DNA of 64,000 nt from a gamma proteobacterium symbiont of Ctena orbiculata (GCA_003058525.1 QBVD01000037.1:1-64000); one strand, 5' to 3'. Positions 16,767-25,949 are shown, numbered from the stretch's first letter. Numbers and translations are program-made. The notes: generated from the letters alone by a model not told the origin.

Positions 16767-18839
16767 ATGACCGCCAAAGCTGTCCCCATTGAGCGTTTAC
16801 GCAATATCGGTTTGATCGCCCATATAGACGCCGGCAAGACCACCACTACGGAACGCATACTCTATTATGCGGGTCGTACCCATCAGTTGGGCTCGGTGGA
16901 CAGCGGCACCACCGTCACCGATTGGATGGATCAGGAGCGCGAGCGTGGAATTACCATTGTGGATGCAGCCGTCTCCGCCTTTTGGAATGATCATCAAATC
17001 AACCTTATCGATACACCCGGGCATATCGACTTTACCGCGGAGGTGCAGCGGGCTTTGCGGGTACTGGATGGGGCTGTGGTGGTGTTTGATGCCTCCCAGG
17101 GCGTGGAACCTCAAAGCGAAACGGTTTGGCGGCAAGCGGACCGTTATCGCGTTCCCCGCCTCTGTTTTATCAATAAAATGGATCGCATCGGCGCCGACTT
17201 CAAGCATGCGGTCAATACCATTCGCGAGCAGCTCGGCGCCAACCCGATCCCCCTGCAGCTACCCCTGGGCGTGGAAGCGGATTTCGAAGGTGTGATAGAC
17301 CTGATCAGCATGCAACTCATCCGTTGGCACGATGAACTGGGTGCACACAGGGAGTACGAAGAGATACCGGCACAACACCTGGCTGATGCGGAATCTGCCC
17401 GTGCAACGATGATCGAGCAAATTGCCGAACAGGATGACACACTGCTGACGATCTGGTTGGAAGGCGATGAGGCCGATGAAGAGATGATCCACGACGCCCT
17501 GCGTCGCGCCACGCTGGATAATGCAATCGTGCCTGTCCTTTGCGGCAGTGCGCTGAGAAACCGGGGTGTTCAACCTCTGCTCGACGCACTGATCCGCTAT
17601 CTGCCTTCCCCCCTCGATATCGGTGAAATCCAGGGCATTCACCCGGTGAAGGGTGAAGCGATCATGCGCGCTCCGAGTAATGATAGCCCCCTCTGTGCAC
17701 TGCTGTTCAAGACCGTCACCGATCCCTATGCCGGGCGTCTCTGCTATGTCCGCGTCTACTCAGGCAGTTTACAAACGGGCGCCATGGTGCTCAACCCGCG
17801 CCACAAGCGCAACCAACGGGTTGGACGGCTGGAACGGATGTATGCCGAGCATCGGGAGGATATCGAAGTCATCCATGCCGGAGACATTGCCGCCCTGTTG
17901 GGTATGAAGGATGCGGTCACCGGCGACACTCTCTGCGACCCAAAACATCCAATCTTGCTCGAATCGATCAGTTTTCCCGACCCTGTCATCAAGATCACGG
18001 TGGCGCCGATTACAGCACAGGATAATGAACGTCTGGCTGATGCCCTGCACCACCTTGCGGAAGATGACCCGACCTTCAAGGCCGAAACCGATGAAGAGAC
18101 CGGACAGACGATCCTCTCCGGCATGGGCGAGCTTCACCTGGAGGTACTGCTGGACAGGCTGCAACGCGAGCAAGGCGTCAATGTCCGCACCGGCAATCCC
18201 AAGGTGGCCTATAAAGAGACCATCACTCAAACTGCTACGGGGGTCGAAGGCCGCTTTGTCAGACAGACAGGAGGCCATGGACAATACGGCCATGTGGTCA
18301 TCGAGATAACGCCGGGGGTGACGGGTTCAGGGCTGCTATTTGAAAACCGGATCAGCGGTGGCGCAATTCCCGCCGCCTATATCCCGGCAGTGGAGAGCGG
18401 CATCCGTGAGGCGGCCCGGAGCGGGGTCATCGGCGGTTATCCCGTTACCGACATCAAAGTAGCCCTGACAGACGGTTCCGAACACAGCGTGGACTCCAAT
18501 CCTATGGCCTACCAAATAGCGGCAGGTATGGCACTGCGCAGCGGCCTGGAGAAAGGCGTGCCGGTATTGCTCGAACCGATTGTTCGATGTGAGGTGATCA
18601 CCCCCGAAGAACACCTGGGCGATGTGCTGGCGCAATTGGCCAATCGGCGCGCCGAGATCGACGGTGTCTCTGACCGGCCGGGCCAGATCAAGGCGATTCG
18701 TAACCAGGTACCCCTTTCCGAGATGTTCGGCTACGCGACGGAACTGCGCTCCGCAACCCACGGCCGCGGTTCGTTCACTATGGAGATCGACCATTTCGCA
18801 GCAGTGCCGGCAACGGTTATGAAATCTCTGGGGCGCTAG
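16767..18839 (+). CDS. fusA2: Elongation factor G paralogue (EF-G type II)
   Basis: A 690-residue translational GTPase with the full EF-G domain order. G1 is AHIDAGKTT near residue 18, the switch I end is RGIT, G3 is DTPGH in LIDTPGHIDFT, G4 is NKMD in FINKMDRIG. Domain IV has GGHGQYGHV, and the C-terminus has the domain V segment MFGYATELRSATHGRGSF. It is not in an str operon (no rpsL, rpsG or tuf nearby), so it is probably an accessory paralogue, perhaps for ribosome recycling or stress, rather than the housekeeping FusA. It is bracketed by two family B repeats. Paralogue status needs the rest of the genome. Confidence 0.85.
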   Translation: MTAKAVPIERLRNIGLIAHIDAGKTTTTERILYYAGRTHQLGSVDSGTTVTDWMDQERERGITIVDAAVSAFWNDHQINLIDTPGHIDFTAEVQRALRVLDGAVVVFDASQGVEPQSETVWRQADRYRVPRLCFINKMDRIGADFKHAVNTIREQLGANPIPLQLPLGVEADFEGVIDLISMQLIRWHDELGAHREYEEIPAQHLADAESARATMIEQIAEQDDTLLTIWLEGDEADEEMIHDALRRATLDNAIVPVLCGSALRNRGVQPLLDALIRYLPSPLDIGEIQGIHPVKGEAIMRAPSNDSPLCALLFKTVTDPYAGRLCYVRVYSGSLQTGAMVLNPRHKRNQRVGRLERMYAEHREDIEVIHAGDIAALLGMKDAVTGDTLCDPKHPILLESISFPDPVIKITVAPITAQDNERLADALHHLAEDDPTFKAETDEETGQTILSGMGELHLEVLLDRLQREQGVNVRTGNPKVAYKETITQTATGVEGRFVRQTGGHGQYGHVVIEITPGVTGSGLLFENRISGGAIPAAYIPAVESGIREAARSGVIGGYPVTDIKVALTDGSEHSVDSNPMAYQIAAGMALRSGLEKGVPVLLEPIVRCEVITPEEHLGDVLAQLANRRAEIDGVSDRPGQIKAIRNQVPLSEMFGYATELRSATHGRGSFTMEIDHFAAVPATVMKSLGR

Positions 18840-18869
18840 CTACTGACTTGGCAATGGCGGGAAATAACA

Positions 18870-19085
18870 AGCCGTGAATGGACGCTAATCACCGTAAATA
18901 TTCGCAAACAAGGATGGGGATTTCGTGGCTGATAAAACGTGATCAATGGAAATCAATTCCTTTGGCCTAAACAGCCTAGTGCATGCCTGATAAGTGCGGA
19001 GGGTTGAACGGTTATTTTTATGGCGAATCAAGCGATTGAAATATCTTTTGCGTAAATTTGCGGTGATTAACGTCCATTCGCGGCT
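18870..19085. repeat. Family B element, complete (copy B2)
   Basis: The left end AGCCGTGAATGGACGCTAAT-CACCG and the right end, whose reverse complement reads AGCCGCGAATGGACGTTAAT-CACCG, form a terminal inverted repeat with two differences in 25 bp. The total of 216 bp is close to that of copy B1, but the interiors do not look alike. It lies 31 bp after the EF-G stop and 30 bp before the end of the DUF924 gene. Confidence 0.8.
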
Positions 19086-19114
19086 AAATATTTTTTTCCA
19101 TATCCGACAACACG

Positions 19115-19666
19115 CTATCCGGTAAACGCTTGATTTGAATTCAGATAGGCCAGTTCGTCTGCTGTACTCTCACGGCCCAATATCTCATTTCTGTGGGGAA
19201 AGCGGCCGAATCGCCTTATCAGCGCTCGATGGTGTTCGGCCCATTTGAGATTTTCATGCAAGCCAGCTGAATCGAACAGCGAAACCGATCTATCCTGATC
19301 GGTGAGGGACTCGCTGTGCATGAACGGCAGGTAGAGAAAAGCCTGCCATTCACCAGGCATCTGTTTGTCGAATCCGGCATCGATGGCAAAACCGGCCACG
19401 TCACGGGACTGCTGTTCCGTGGAAAAGGCTTCAGACTGGTGGCGAAACATATTCAAGGGAAATTGATCGAGAAGGATGACCAATGCAAGGCAACCCTCTT
19501 TTGTTTCTTTCCAATGATCCAACCCGCCCTTGCACCCTCGGTGCCAGAGTCTCAAATAGCGATCCCTGATCTCCTGATCGAATTCCGCTGTTGAATTGAA
19601 GCGCAGCGGTTCAACCCGGCCGGAAAACCAAAATTCGATGATCTCGTTTACTTCTTTGTCGCTCAT
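19115..19666 (-). CDS. DUF924 family protein
   Basis: This 183-residue protein matches the DUF924 family by EIIEFWFSG at the N-terminus, LALVILLDQFPLNMFR near the middle, and the C-terminal RFGRFPHRNEILGRESTADE. The family is helical, TPR-like in fold, and without known function. Length is normal. It converges with the EF-G gene, with a family B repeat between them. Confidence 0.85.
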   Translation of the reverse strand: MSDKEVNEIIEFWFSGRVEPLRFNSTAEFDQEIRDRYLRLWHRGCKGGLDHWKETKEGCLALVILLDQFPLNMFRHQSEAFSTEQQSRDVAGFAIDAGFDKQMPGEWQAFLYLPFMHSESLTDQDRSVSLFDSAGLHENLKWAEHHRALIRRFGRFPHRNEILGRESTADELAYLNSNQAFTG

Positions 19667-19750
19667 CTCAATGCACTAACGGATTTGACGATTCCCCGCT
19701 GGTCAAGTAACTATAGGGCCAAGGCCCACTTAAAGAGAGCTATAAGCTAT

Positions 19751-19904
19751 GGGCCTGTTAACACTAATCCAATCGGCCCTGCTGGGTCTATTTTTTTGTC
19801 CGGCAAGGAAGAATGAGTGATGTGTAGTTGTTCTACATGAGCGAATGATAACGCAGCTGGACGGAAAAATAGACCTTATTACAAGGACCTGTCAATACTA
19901 ATCA
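19751..19904. repeat. Family A element, single module (copy A3)
   Basis: The left tip GGGCCTGTTAACACTAATCC leads into an outer stem GGTCTATTTTTTTGTCCGGC pairing with GCTGGACGGAAAAATAGACC, enclosing the core AAGGAAGAATGAG and an apical hairpin TGTAG-ttgtt-CTACA. The right edge (19883-19904, AAGGACCTGTCAATACTAATC) resembles the left tip in direct rather than inverted orientation, as if a second copy began here and was lost. Confidence 0.75.
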
Positions 19905-19926
19905 TCTTGTGAAATGAGACCGATCT

Positions 19927-20631
19927 ATGGTTGAAACTCAACTTTGGGATAATATTGAATCATTTCAAATCGACGACGGTGAAGCCTCACTGAGCTTTTA
20001 TAAGCGCCTGTCACGGGAAAATGACTGGTCTATCAGGTATTCGGAAAGGGTTATCGCGGAATACAGACGATTCATCTATCTGGCTGCCATCTCGAAAAGC
20101 GAAGTCACCCCATCCGATCAGGTCGATCAGGCTTGGCATCTCCATCTGACATATACCGAATCCTATTGGAATATCCTATGTAAAGAGATACTCGGCGTCG
20201 AGTTACACCATCTACCGACCAAAGGAGGTATCGCAGAGCAGCAGAGATTCAGAGATCAATATCAATACACACTAGAGCTCTATCAGGTCATATTCAAAGA
20301 ACCACCACCCGATGATATCTGGCCATCGGTCGACAGACGCTTCGATGCTGTCGAATCGTTCGTTCGGGTCAATACTGAAAGACGGTTACTCATACCCAGA
20401 CCTTCACCGCTTGTCACCAACATCGCACTCATTGCCTCACTGCCCTTTTTTCTCATCTCTTGCAGCGATGACCTTTCCGATACCGATATCTGGTTTTGGC
20501 TGAAGCTGGTATTTGGTATCTACATCCTCTATCGAGTCTTGAAATGGCTTGGCTCCGGAGGGGGAAGAAACTCGGGTAGTGGCGGTAGTGGTTGTGGCGG
20601 TTGTGCCGGTTGCGGTGGTTGTGGTGGGTAA
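19927..20631 (+). CDS. Membrane protein with N-terminal glycine-rich-domain-like region and Gly/Cys tail
   Basis: A 234-residue protein. Residues 1-130 resemble the DUF1399/GRDP-like and TIGR04222-type region: YSERVIAEYRRFIYLAA, then a DQAWHLHLTYTESYW motif with the paired His. About residues 159-178 and 190-207 are hydrophobic and likely cross the membrane. The tail after KWLGSGGGRN is composed almost only of Gly, Ser and Cys with repeated GCGGCGG units carrying seven cysteines. Such tails can bind metal or form disulfides. The function is not known. A family A copy lies just upstream. Confidence 0.6.
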   Translation: MVETQLWDNIESFQIDDGEASLSFYKRLSRENDWSIRYSERVIAEYRRFIYLAAISKSEVTPSDQVDQAWHLHLTYTESYWNILCKEILGVELHHLPTKGGIAEQQRFRDQYQYTLELYQVIFKEPPPDDIWPSVDRRFDAVESFVRVNTERRLLIPRPSPLVTNIALIASLPFFLISCSDDLSDTDIWFWLKLVFGIYILYRVLKWLGSGGGRNSGSGGSGCGGCAGCGGCGG

Positions 20632-20974
20632 CGGATGAAACTACCCCTGTTTTCACAATAGTTATCATTTCACATCTACTTGACAGCATCCTTACTTGCT
20701 AGACTCCATGCATGCGTTAACCAGCTAAGTGTTTTGCACTTTTCATGTATGCAATCGTGAGTTGTTTCAACAATAACATGCGTGACAGTAATATGTTTAC
20801 GATCCTAGTTGACTGGGTTTAGACGTACTGATTTTCATTTGCCTGTTGCCTGTTCTGGTTGAATCGGCTGCGAGCAACGGTGCATGAATTTACTATAAAA
20901 AACAAACGTGACTGGCGTGTAATGCAAAGCGACTGACTTGGCCAAACACAATTTTTTTATAAAAGGAGCCCATA
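20632..20974. other. Intergenic region upstream of glsB-like gene
   Basis: The 343 bases contain no credible ORF or repeat. A TTGACA hexamer occurs at about 20680, but I find no -10 box at proper spacing. An AAAAGGAG ribosome site precedes the next gene. Confidence 0.4.
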
Positions 20975-21223
20975 ATGGATTTAACTTCTCTGTTAATTTT
21001 TCTGGCAATCGGTGCGGTTGCGGGTTGGCTGGCTGGCACCATTATGAAAGGCGGCGGTTTCGGTCTGCTCGGTAATATTATTGTTGGCGTGATTGGGGCA
21101 TTTATCGGTGGTTGGGTTTTCGGACTCCTTGGACTTTCTGTTAACGGGCTGATCGGATCATTGATTACTGCGGTTGCAGGCGCTGCAATATTGCTGTTTA
21201 TCGTTGGACTGATCAAGAAATAG
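20975..21223 (+). CDS. GlsB/YeaQ/YmgE family stress-response membrane protein
   Basis: An 82-residue inner-membrane protein with three hydrophobic segments and the family's glycine-rich signatures: AIGAVAGWLAGTIMKGGGFG, then LLGNIIVGVIGAFIGGWVFG, and a final helix ending LIKK. Members are often called transglycosylase-associated and are induced by stress, but their activity is not established. Its strong AAAAGGAG ribosome site suggests good expression. No operon partner is visible. Confidence 0.9.
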   Translation: MDLTSLLIFLAIGAVAGWLAGTIMKGGGFGLLGNIIVGVIGAFIGGWVFGLLGLSVNGLIGSLITAVAGAAILLFIVGLIKK

Positions 21224-21523
21224 CTATCTTCCCAATCCATCGGGTTACAGGCGGATTCATGTCAGCCTGTTTTCCGATGCAGCCATATCGGCATCCATGC
21301 AAAGTGCTTCTGCAATGGCGCAACCTGTTTGGGTTCGTTCGCAATCGTGTCATTCGGCTCCTACCTACCCTGAACTGAACAAATCGATTCATCTCGTCGC
21401 TGAACAAGCCTTTCCTGAATGTAACAACCGTGTGATTAAGCGGTTTTGTCAGTCATCATCCATAGTGAATACAGGCTCGATAAATAGTGTGCCTTAAACA
21501 GGCTATTTGATATCCTTAACTTC

Positions 21524-22114
21524 ATGCTGAGAAGACTATTTACCGTAATATTGCTACAGTTGCCTGTCTACTGCCTGGCGGGACAGTTCGAGGATAGACT
21601 CGTAGTTGCGGCAATGGAACGCACTAAACATACTGTCAGATACGACGGCTCTTACATACCAATCGCATATCCTAATGGCGATATACCGAACAATATTGGT
21701 GTCTGTACCGATGTTTTGATCCGTTCTTATCGTACACTAGGTGTTGATCTACAACAGCTGGTCCATGAGGATATGGCATCTCATTTTGATCTCTACCCAT
21801 CACGGCGGATATGGGGCCTGACACAAACCGATAAAAACATCGATCATCGGCGTGTGCCGAATCTACAACGTTTTTTCACACGTCAGGGAAAAAGCCTGCC
21901 CGTAACCCACCATGGGAGTGACTACAAACCCGGTGAAATAGTTACCTGGATGCTGCCTGGCAACCTGCCTCATATCGGTATTGTCAGCGATAAGATCGAT
22001 CAACGGACAGGGTCGCCTCTCATCATCCACAACATCGGTTCAGGCCCAAAGCTGGAGGATATGCTATTTTACTATCCGATTACCGGCCATTATCGCTATT
22101 CACCCCGGGATTAG
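21524..22114 (+). CDS. DUF1287 domain-containing exported protein
   Basis: This 196-residue protein starts with a signal peptide (MLRRLFTVILLQLPVYCLAG) and matches DUF1287 by the segments GVCTDVLIRSYRTLGVDLQQ, LYPSRRIWGLTQTDKNIDHR and a later GDIVTW-like EIVTWMLPGNLPHIGIVSD. The conserved Cys and His, and the overall order, resemble NlpC/P60-type papain-like folds, so a periplasmic amidase or peptidase role is possible. A lipobox is not clear (VYCLAG lacks the usual spacing). It converges with the SLC13 permease, 19 bp apart. Confidence 0.8.
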   Translation: MLRRLFTVILLQLPVYCLAGQFEDRLVVAAMERTKHTVRYDGSYIPIAYPNGDIPNNIGVCTDVLIRSYRTLGVDLQQLVHEDMASHFDLYPSRRIWGLTQTDKNIDHRRVPNLQRFFTRQGKSLPVTHHGSDYKPGEIVTWMLPGNLPHIGIVSDKIDQRTGSPLIIHNIGSGPKLEDMLFYYPITGHYRYSPRD

Positions 22115-22133
22115 CGAGTAGGATTGGGATGTC

Positions 22134-23963
22134 TCAAATCTGGTACAGGATGGGTAGCAACCAGCTGTAGGCGAACCACATGACAACAATGAGTGGCAAC
22201 CCCACGCGGGCAAAGTCGGAAAATTTGTAGTTTCCCGCACTCATGACCAACAGGTTAGTCTGGTAGGCCATTGGCGTGGCATAACTCATATTCGCACCGA
22301 ACAGCACCGCCAGTACGAAAGGCTCCGCCGGCAGTTGCAGGGAATGCGCAATGCTGATGGCAATGGGTGTACCGATAACCGCCGCTGCGTTATTGGATAC
22401 CACATTCGTTAATATCGCCATCACCAGGATCAGGCTGCTCAATATCACAGTTGATGAGGCGCCTTGGGTGGCATTGAGAAACAGGTGCGCCAGAAAATCA
22501 CTGCCCCCGGTCATCAGCAAGGCGTTACCCAGCGCCAGACTTGCAACGATGATCAGGATCACCTGTGCGTTCAGTGCACGACCGACATCACGCCAGGAGA
22601 GGCATCCGCAGAACAGCATCAGCAATACCCCGCCAATCGCACTTACTGCGATGGGCAGGAGACCGAATGCGGCCAACAAGATTACACCCAACATTATCAA
22701 CAGCGAATAGGGCGCCTTCCTGGTATGGGGCAGATCGGTGGTGGAATCGAGCACCATCACGATAGACTGCTGTTTCAATTCGTTGATATGACTCCTTTTA
22801 CCCTGTACCAGCAAGACATCGCCAATTCTCAGATTGAGATTCCCCAATCCTTGCGGCAACGCCTTGATACGTTCATTGGCCCGGTGAATTGCCAAAACGA
22901 CAAGTTGATAGCTGTCGGCAAAACGAACCTCATTCAGAGTCCTGTTCTGCAACGGTGATCCCCGAAATATAATCGCCTCCGCGAGTTGTTGATCATGGGC
23001 CTGTAACGGATGGTCTTCATCGACTTCGTCGCCTGCGGAGTAGAGGGTTGCGCCAAGCTGCTGTTCAAACTCTTTCAGATGCGCAGGCGTATCATGCACC
23101 AACAGCCTGTCACCCGGATAGATCACCGCATCGGGCAGGGGCATTATGTAAGTTGTCTCACTGCGCCGAACTCTGTCTACATTCATGACATTGTGGGTAA
23201 GCGCTATCGCTTCCGACAATTTCATACCCGCCGCCGTGCTATCTTCCTTGATAACCAATTGAGCAGTAAATACCCTCGGCGAGCTATCCGCCAGTACCAG
23301 CTCGCGTTTCGGCAGTATTCGCGGTGCAATAAGCCAGAGATAGAGTAGTCCAAATGCGTTGGCGATCAGTGCGGGCACAAGGAAATCGAACATTTCCATC
23401 TTACGCAATCCCAGGTCTGCAGCCACACCAACCACCAACAAATTCGTTGAAGTCCCAATGGTTGTGCTCATACCACCGATCAGGGTCGCAAAGCCCATCG
23501 GCATCAGCAGAGATGATGCATTGGAATTGGTCTGTAGTGACACACTGACCAGAATCGGCAGCAGCAGTATGACGATCGGTGTATTATTGATGAATGCGCT
23601 GAGAATTCCCGCAATCAGCAGGGTTGCCAAAAACGATAGGCTCGGACTGGCACTCCACAATCTCGCCAATACTCTACCCACCGGCTCAAGCGCACCGGAA
23701 CGCACCAATCCATGCCCAGCCACCATCAATGCACAAACCGCAATCAAAGCTTCATGACCGAAACCTCGGAAAAAATCGATTGCGCTGATCTTCCCAGCCA
23801 CACCTTGATAGGGAAATAATTCGAATCCCACTGCAAGCAGTGTCAGTACCAATAGTGATGATGTCTCTAAGGGGATCTTTTCACGACTGAAGAGTATTAA
23901 TGCAACAACGGTGAGCGATAAGACCGCCAGGGTGTGTGGATTTGTCACTCCATTATCTAACAT
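22134..23963 (-). CDS. SLC13/ArsB-like permease with two TrkA-C domains
   Basis: A 609-residue inner-membrane transporter. Two blocks of hydrophobic segments (about 10-215 and 410-605) flank a soluble centre made of two TrkA-C (RCK_C) domains, seen in IALTHNVMNVDRVRRSETTY with PGDRLLVHD and again in NLRIGDVLLVQGKRSHINEL. The membrane halves carry the NNTPIVILLLPI and NVVSNNAAAVIGTPIAISIA loops typical of SLC13 and Na+-coupled anion carriers. In sulfur bacteria such proteins often move sulfate or dicarboxylates; the substrate here cannot be told. It is transcribed alone. Confidence 0.85.
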   Translation of the reverse strand: MLDNGVTNPHTLAVLSLTVVALILFSREKIPLETSSLLVLTLLAVGFELFPYQGVAGKISAIDFFRGFGHEALIAVCALMVAGHGLVRSGALEPVGRVLARLWSASPSLSFLATLLIAGILSAFINNTPIVILLLPILVSVSLQTNSNASSLLMPMGFATLIGGMSTTIGTSTNLLVVGVAADLGLRKMEMFDFLVPALIANAFGLLYLWLIAPRILPKRELVLADSSPRVFTAQLVIKEDSTAAGMKLSEAIALTHNVMNVDRVRRSETTYIMPLPDAVIYPGDRLLVHDTPAHLKEFEQQLGATLYSAGDEVDEDHPLQAHDQQLAEAIIFRGSPLQNRTLNEVRFADSYQLVVLAIHRANERIKALPQGLGNLNLRIGDVLLVQGKRSHINELKQQSIVMVLDSTTDLPHTRKAPYSLLIMLGVILLAAFGLLPIAVSAIGGVLLMLFCGCLSWRDVGRALNAQVILIIVASLALGNALLMTGGSDFLAHLFLNATQGASSTVILSSLILVMAILTNVVSNNAAAVIGTPIAISIAHSLQLPAEPFVLAVLFGANMSYATPMAYQTNLLVMSAGNYKFSDFARVGLPLIVVMWFAYSWLLPILYQI

Positions 23964-24250
23964 GGATCAAGCCTTTTTTGGCCAGTATAGCTGCATTCTA
24001 TGGAAGAGGTTTACAATAAAACAAAATAATCCGGTATTTGAATCCATCGGGGTAAAGTTCACTTAAACTTTTTCTAAAGAAAATACAAAATCAAACGATT
24101 TACTGTTCTAACCGCAGTGTCATCTCAAACTTATAGCATGTCTAAAAGTTTTTAACTTGCCTCTGCATTTCCATTAAATCGCATAAAATTGAGATAAAAA
24201 GTAAAAAAAATAGTAATTTTATACATAATTAAAGCTTTAAGAGTTGTTCT

Positions 24251-24256
24251 TATACT
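24251..24256 (+). promoter_or_regulatory. Candidate -10 box of the Lys/Ala-rich protein gene
   Basis: TATACT lies 54 bp before the ATG, in a strongly AT-rich stretch. The matching -35 (TTAAAG, 16 bases upstream) is poor, so this is only a suggestion. Confidence 0.3.
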
Positions 24257-24304
24257 AAAGTGCAACTATATTGTGCATGTTTGTTCAATCACTAAGGAGT
24301 ACCA

Positions 24305-24796
24305 ATGGCCTTAAAGAAAACTGTGAAAAAGCGTCGTAGAGCAAAAAGAAAAGTAGTCTCAATGGAGACTATTGTCGAAGCTCTGCAGGCTGAAATCACC
24401 TTATCCTCTTCCAATAAACGCGCCCTGAGCAGATTGAACTCAGCCGGAAAAGCTGTAGACCGCCAGGACAAGTTAGTGGAAAGTACCGGCGAAAGAGTAA
24501 CCAAGGCACGCGCTGCCGTTGCCAAAGCGAAAACCCCGGTCAGCAAGGAAAAGGCTAAAGAGCGTCTTGCTGCTGCCCAGGCCAAACTGAAAGAGGTCAA
24601 GGCGGCCCGCACAGCTGCTGCCGCTGAGCAACGCAAGGCAGAACGTCTGGCCAAGGGTCTCTATACGGCGATGCAGAAAGCGCGCGGCAAGATGGTTAAA
24701 GAGTTTGAAAAAGCGGCAAAATCACTCGAAAAGTCCGTTGACAAAAGGACTCGTCGTCGCCGTAGAAGCAAGAAGAAAGCAGCTTCCTCTGCATAA
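24305..24796 (+). CDS. Histone H1-like / AlgP-like Lys- and Ala-rich protein
   Basis: A highly basic, 163-residue protein. The N-terminus (ALKKTVKKRRRAKRKVV) and C-terminus (KRTRRRRRSKKKAASSA) are runs of Lys and Arg, and the middle (about 60-140) is a long Ala/Lys/Glu helix predicted to form a coiled coil. It resembles bacterial H1-like and AlgP-type DNA-binding proteins in composition, so nucleoid binding is a reasonable inference. AAGGAG precedes the ATG by five bases. The gene lies between AT-rich DNA and two tandem hairpins. Confidence 0.7.
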   Translation: MALKKTVKKRRRAKRKVVSMETIVEALQAEITLSSSNKRALSRLNSAGKAVDRQDKLVESTGERVTKARAAVAKAKTPVSKEKAKERLAAAQAKLKEVKAARTAAAAEQRKAERLAKGLYTAMQKARGKMVKEFEKAAKSLEKSVDKRTRRRRRSKKKAASSA

Positions 24797-24858
24797 ACTA
24801 CCGGCTCTTAGGTAGTTATCGTTAAAACTCTGTCTTGGTAAACCTGCCAAGGCAGAGT
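24796..24858 (+). terminator. Two tandem hairpins after the Lys/Ala-rich gene
   Basis: The first, AACTACC-ggctctta-GGTAGTT (about 24796-24817), begins at the stop codon. The second has a 12 bp stem with one G-T pair, ACTCTGTCTTGG and CCAAGGCAGAGT, at 24827-24858. No T-run follows either, so termination or mRNA 3'-end protection are both possible. Confidence 0.5.
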
Positions 24859-25039
24859 ATCTGGTCCTCTGCCCTCTCTTCCATCCGGATTTTCTTTTCA
24901 ACAGAATTGCGAATTATCATTCTCTCCGTCTCTACCAGCAAGAGAACGGACGTGGAGACCATGATGATTCGAAGTCAGATTGAAATATCAATTCCACTAG
25001 TACCGAACAAGATCTGCAGATGGGGTTGATAAGTGAAAC

Positions 25040-25765
25040 TCATCTAAAAAGACCAATCATACCGATGGCTAAAATCGTGGAAACGAATGCAATACGCCAC
25101 TGCAGATGTGCTGTCAGCAAGGGTGCATCCGAATCTATGGGCAAGCGACTCATAACATTCACTTCCGGGGTTCGAGAGCCAATACCAGGGTTACCACTGT
25201 TATCATATTGACCCACAGGATCTGTACCGGCGTCAGAGGTAGTAGATGAAATCCAAGCACAATAGCGGTCAAGATGACCAGCGCTTCAGTAACTGCTCCG
25301 GGGCGCCTTTTATATCAATAAAGGCATTCCCGCTATGACTATGGTGCAGTGTCGCCATGAAACGGTGTTCAGATTCAAAGGGTATGAGGTCATTACGGGG
25401 ATGTTGTTTTTTGATAATGTCGATAGTCAACCCGGCCTTCATCCCGGCTATCACCAGCGCGCCTTCCATTGGATCACTATGTATGCGCCATACGCTGGAC
25501 ACCGATAGCCGGCGTAATAGTCATGATTGCAGATAATCCCTCTGGGATTGCCGCCACCGCCAAACTGACGGAGGCGAGAAACATTTCCGTCATACGATAG
25601 TCCTGCAGCACTACACCATAGAAGAAGGTAAACAGTGCGATCACCAGAATGCCGGCAATGATCAGGACATAGATAAGAGCGTTATGAAATACGCTGTAAC
25701 AGGGCCTCGGCATCGACGGCATGCCAAGACGTCAGGGTCGAGTCAGGAATGGCATCATGTGTGTG
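25040..25765 (-). pseudogene. Relic of a cation-transporting P-type ATPase with large internal deletions
   Basis: Four pieces of a PacL/MgtA-like ATPase lie in order on the minus strand, in shifted frames. They are an N-terminal stretch TSWHAVDAEALLQRIS (near 25700-25765); TM3-TM4 with the VAAIPEGLSAIMTIT motif (about 25480-25690); an N-domain piece SDPMEGALVIAGMKAGL through IKGAPEQLL (about 25290-25500); and a TM5-TM6 piece LPLTPVQILWVNMI running on to MSRLPIDSDAPLLT (25040-25290). Missing are the A domain, the DKTGT phosphorylation site and GDGVND. An intact gene would be about 2.7 kb. It cannot make an active pump. Confidence 0.85.
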
Positions 25766-25949
25766 CACAGTTTCATCATCCCGTTAAACTCAACATCCGG
25801 TGTGACGTAAATACGCTAACGCGACATGCTACGTTACGCGGCACCACCGGCAATCCACGATAATATCAACTGACTCACTTGCACAATGCTCATGCACTCA
25901 AAATCACATGTTTTCAATTATAATAAATCCGACTGAGGTGCGGACGGTG

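Noticed and set aside
20680-20720. Sigma-70 promoter from TTGACA near 20680
   Set aside because: The next TAGACT-like hexamer is only 14 bases away, too close for a functional -10, and no better -10 follows at 16-18 bases.
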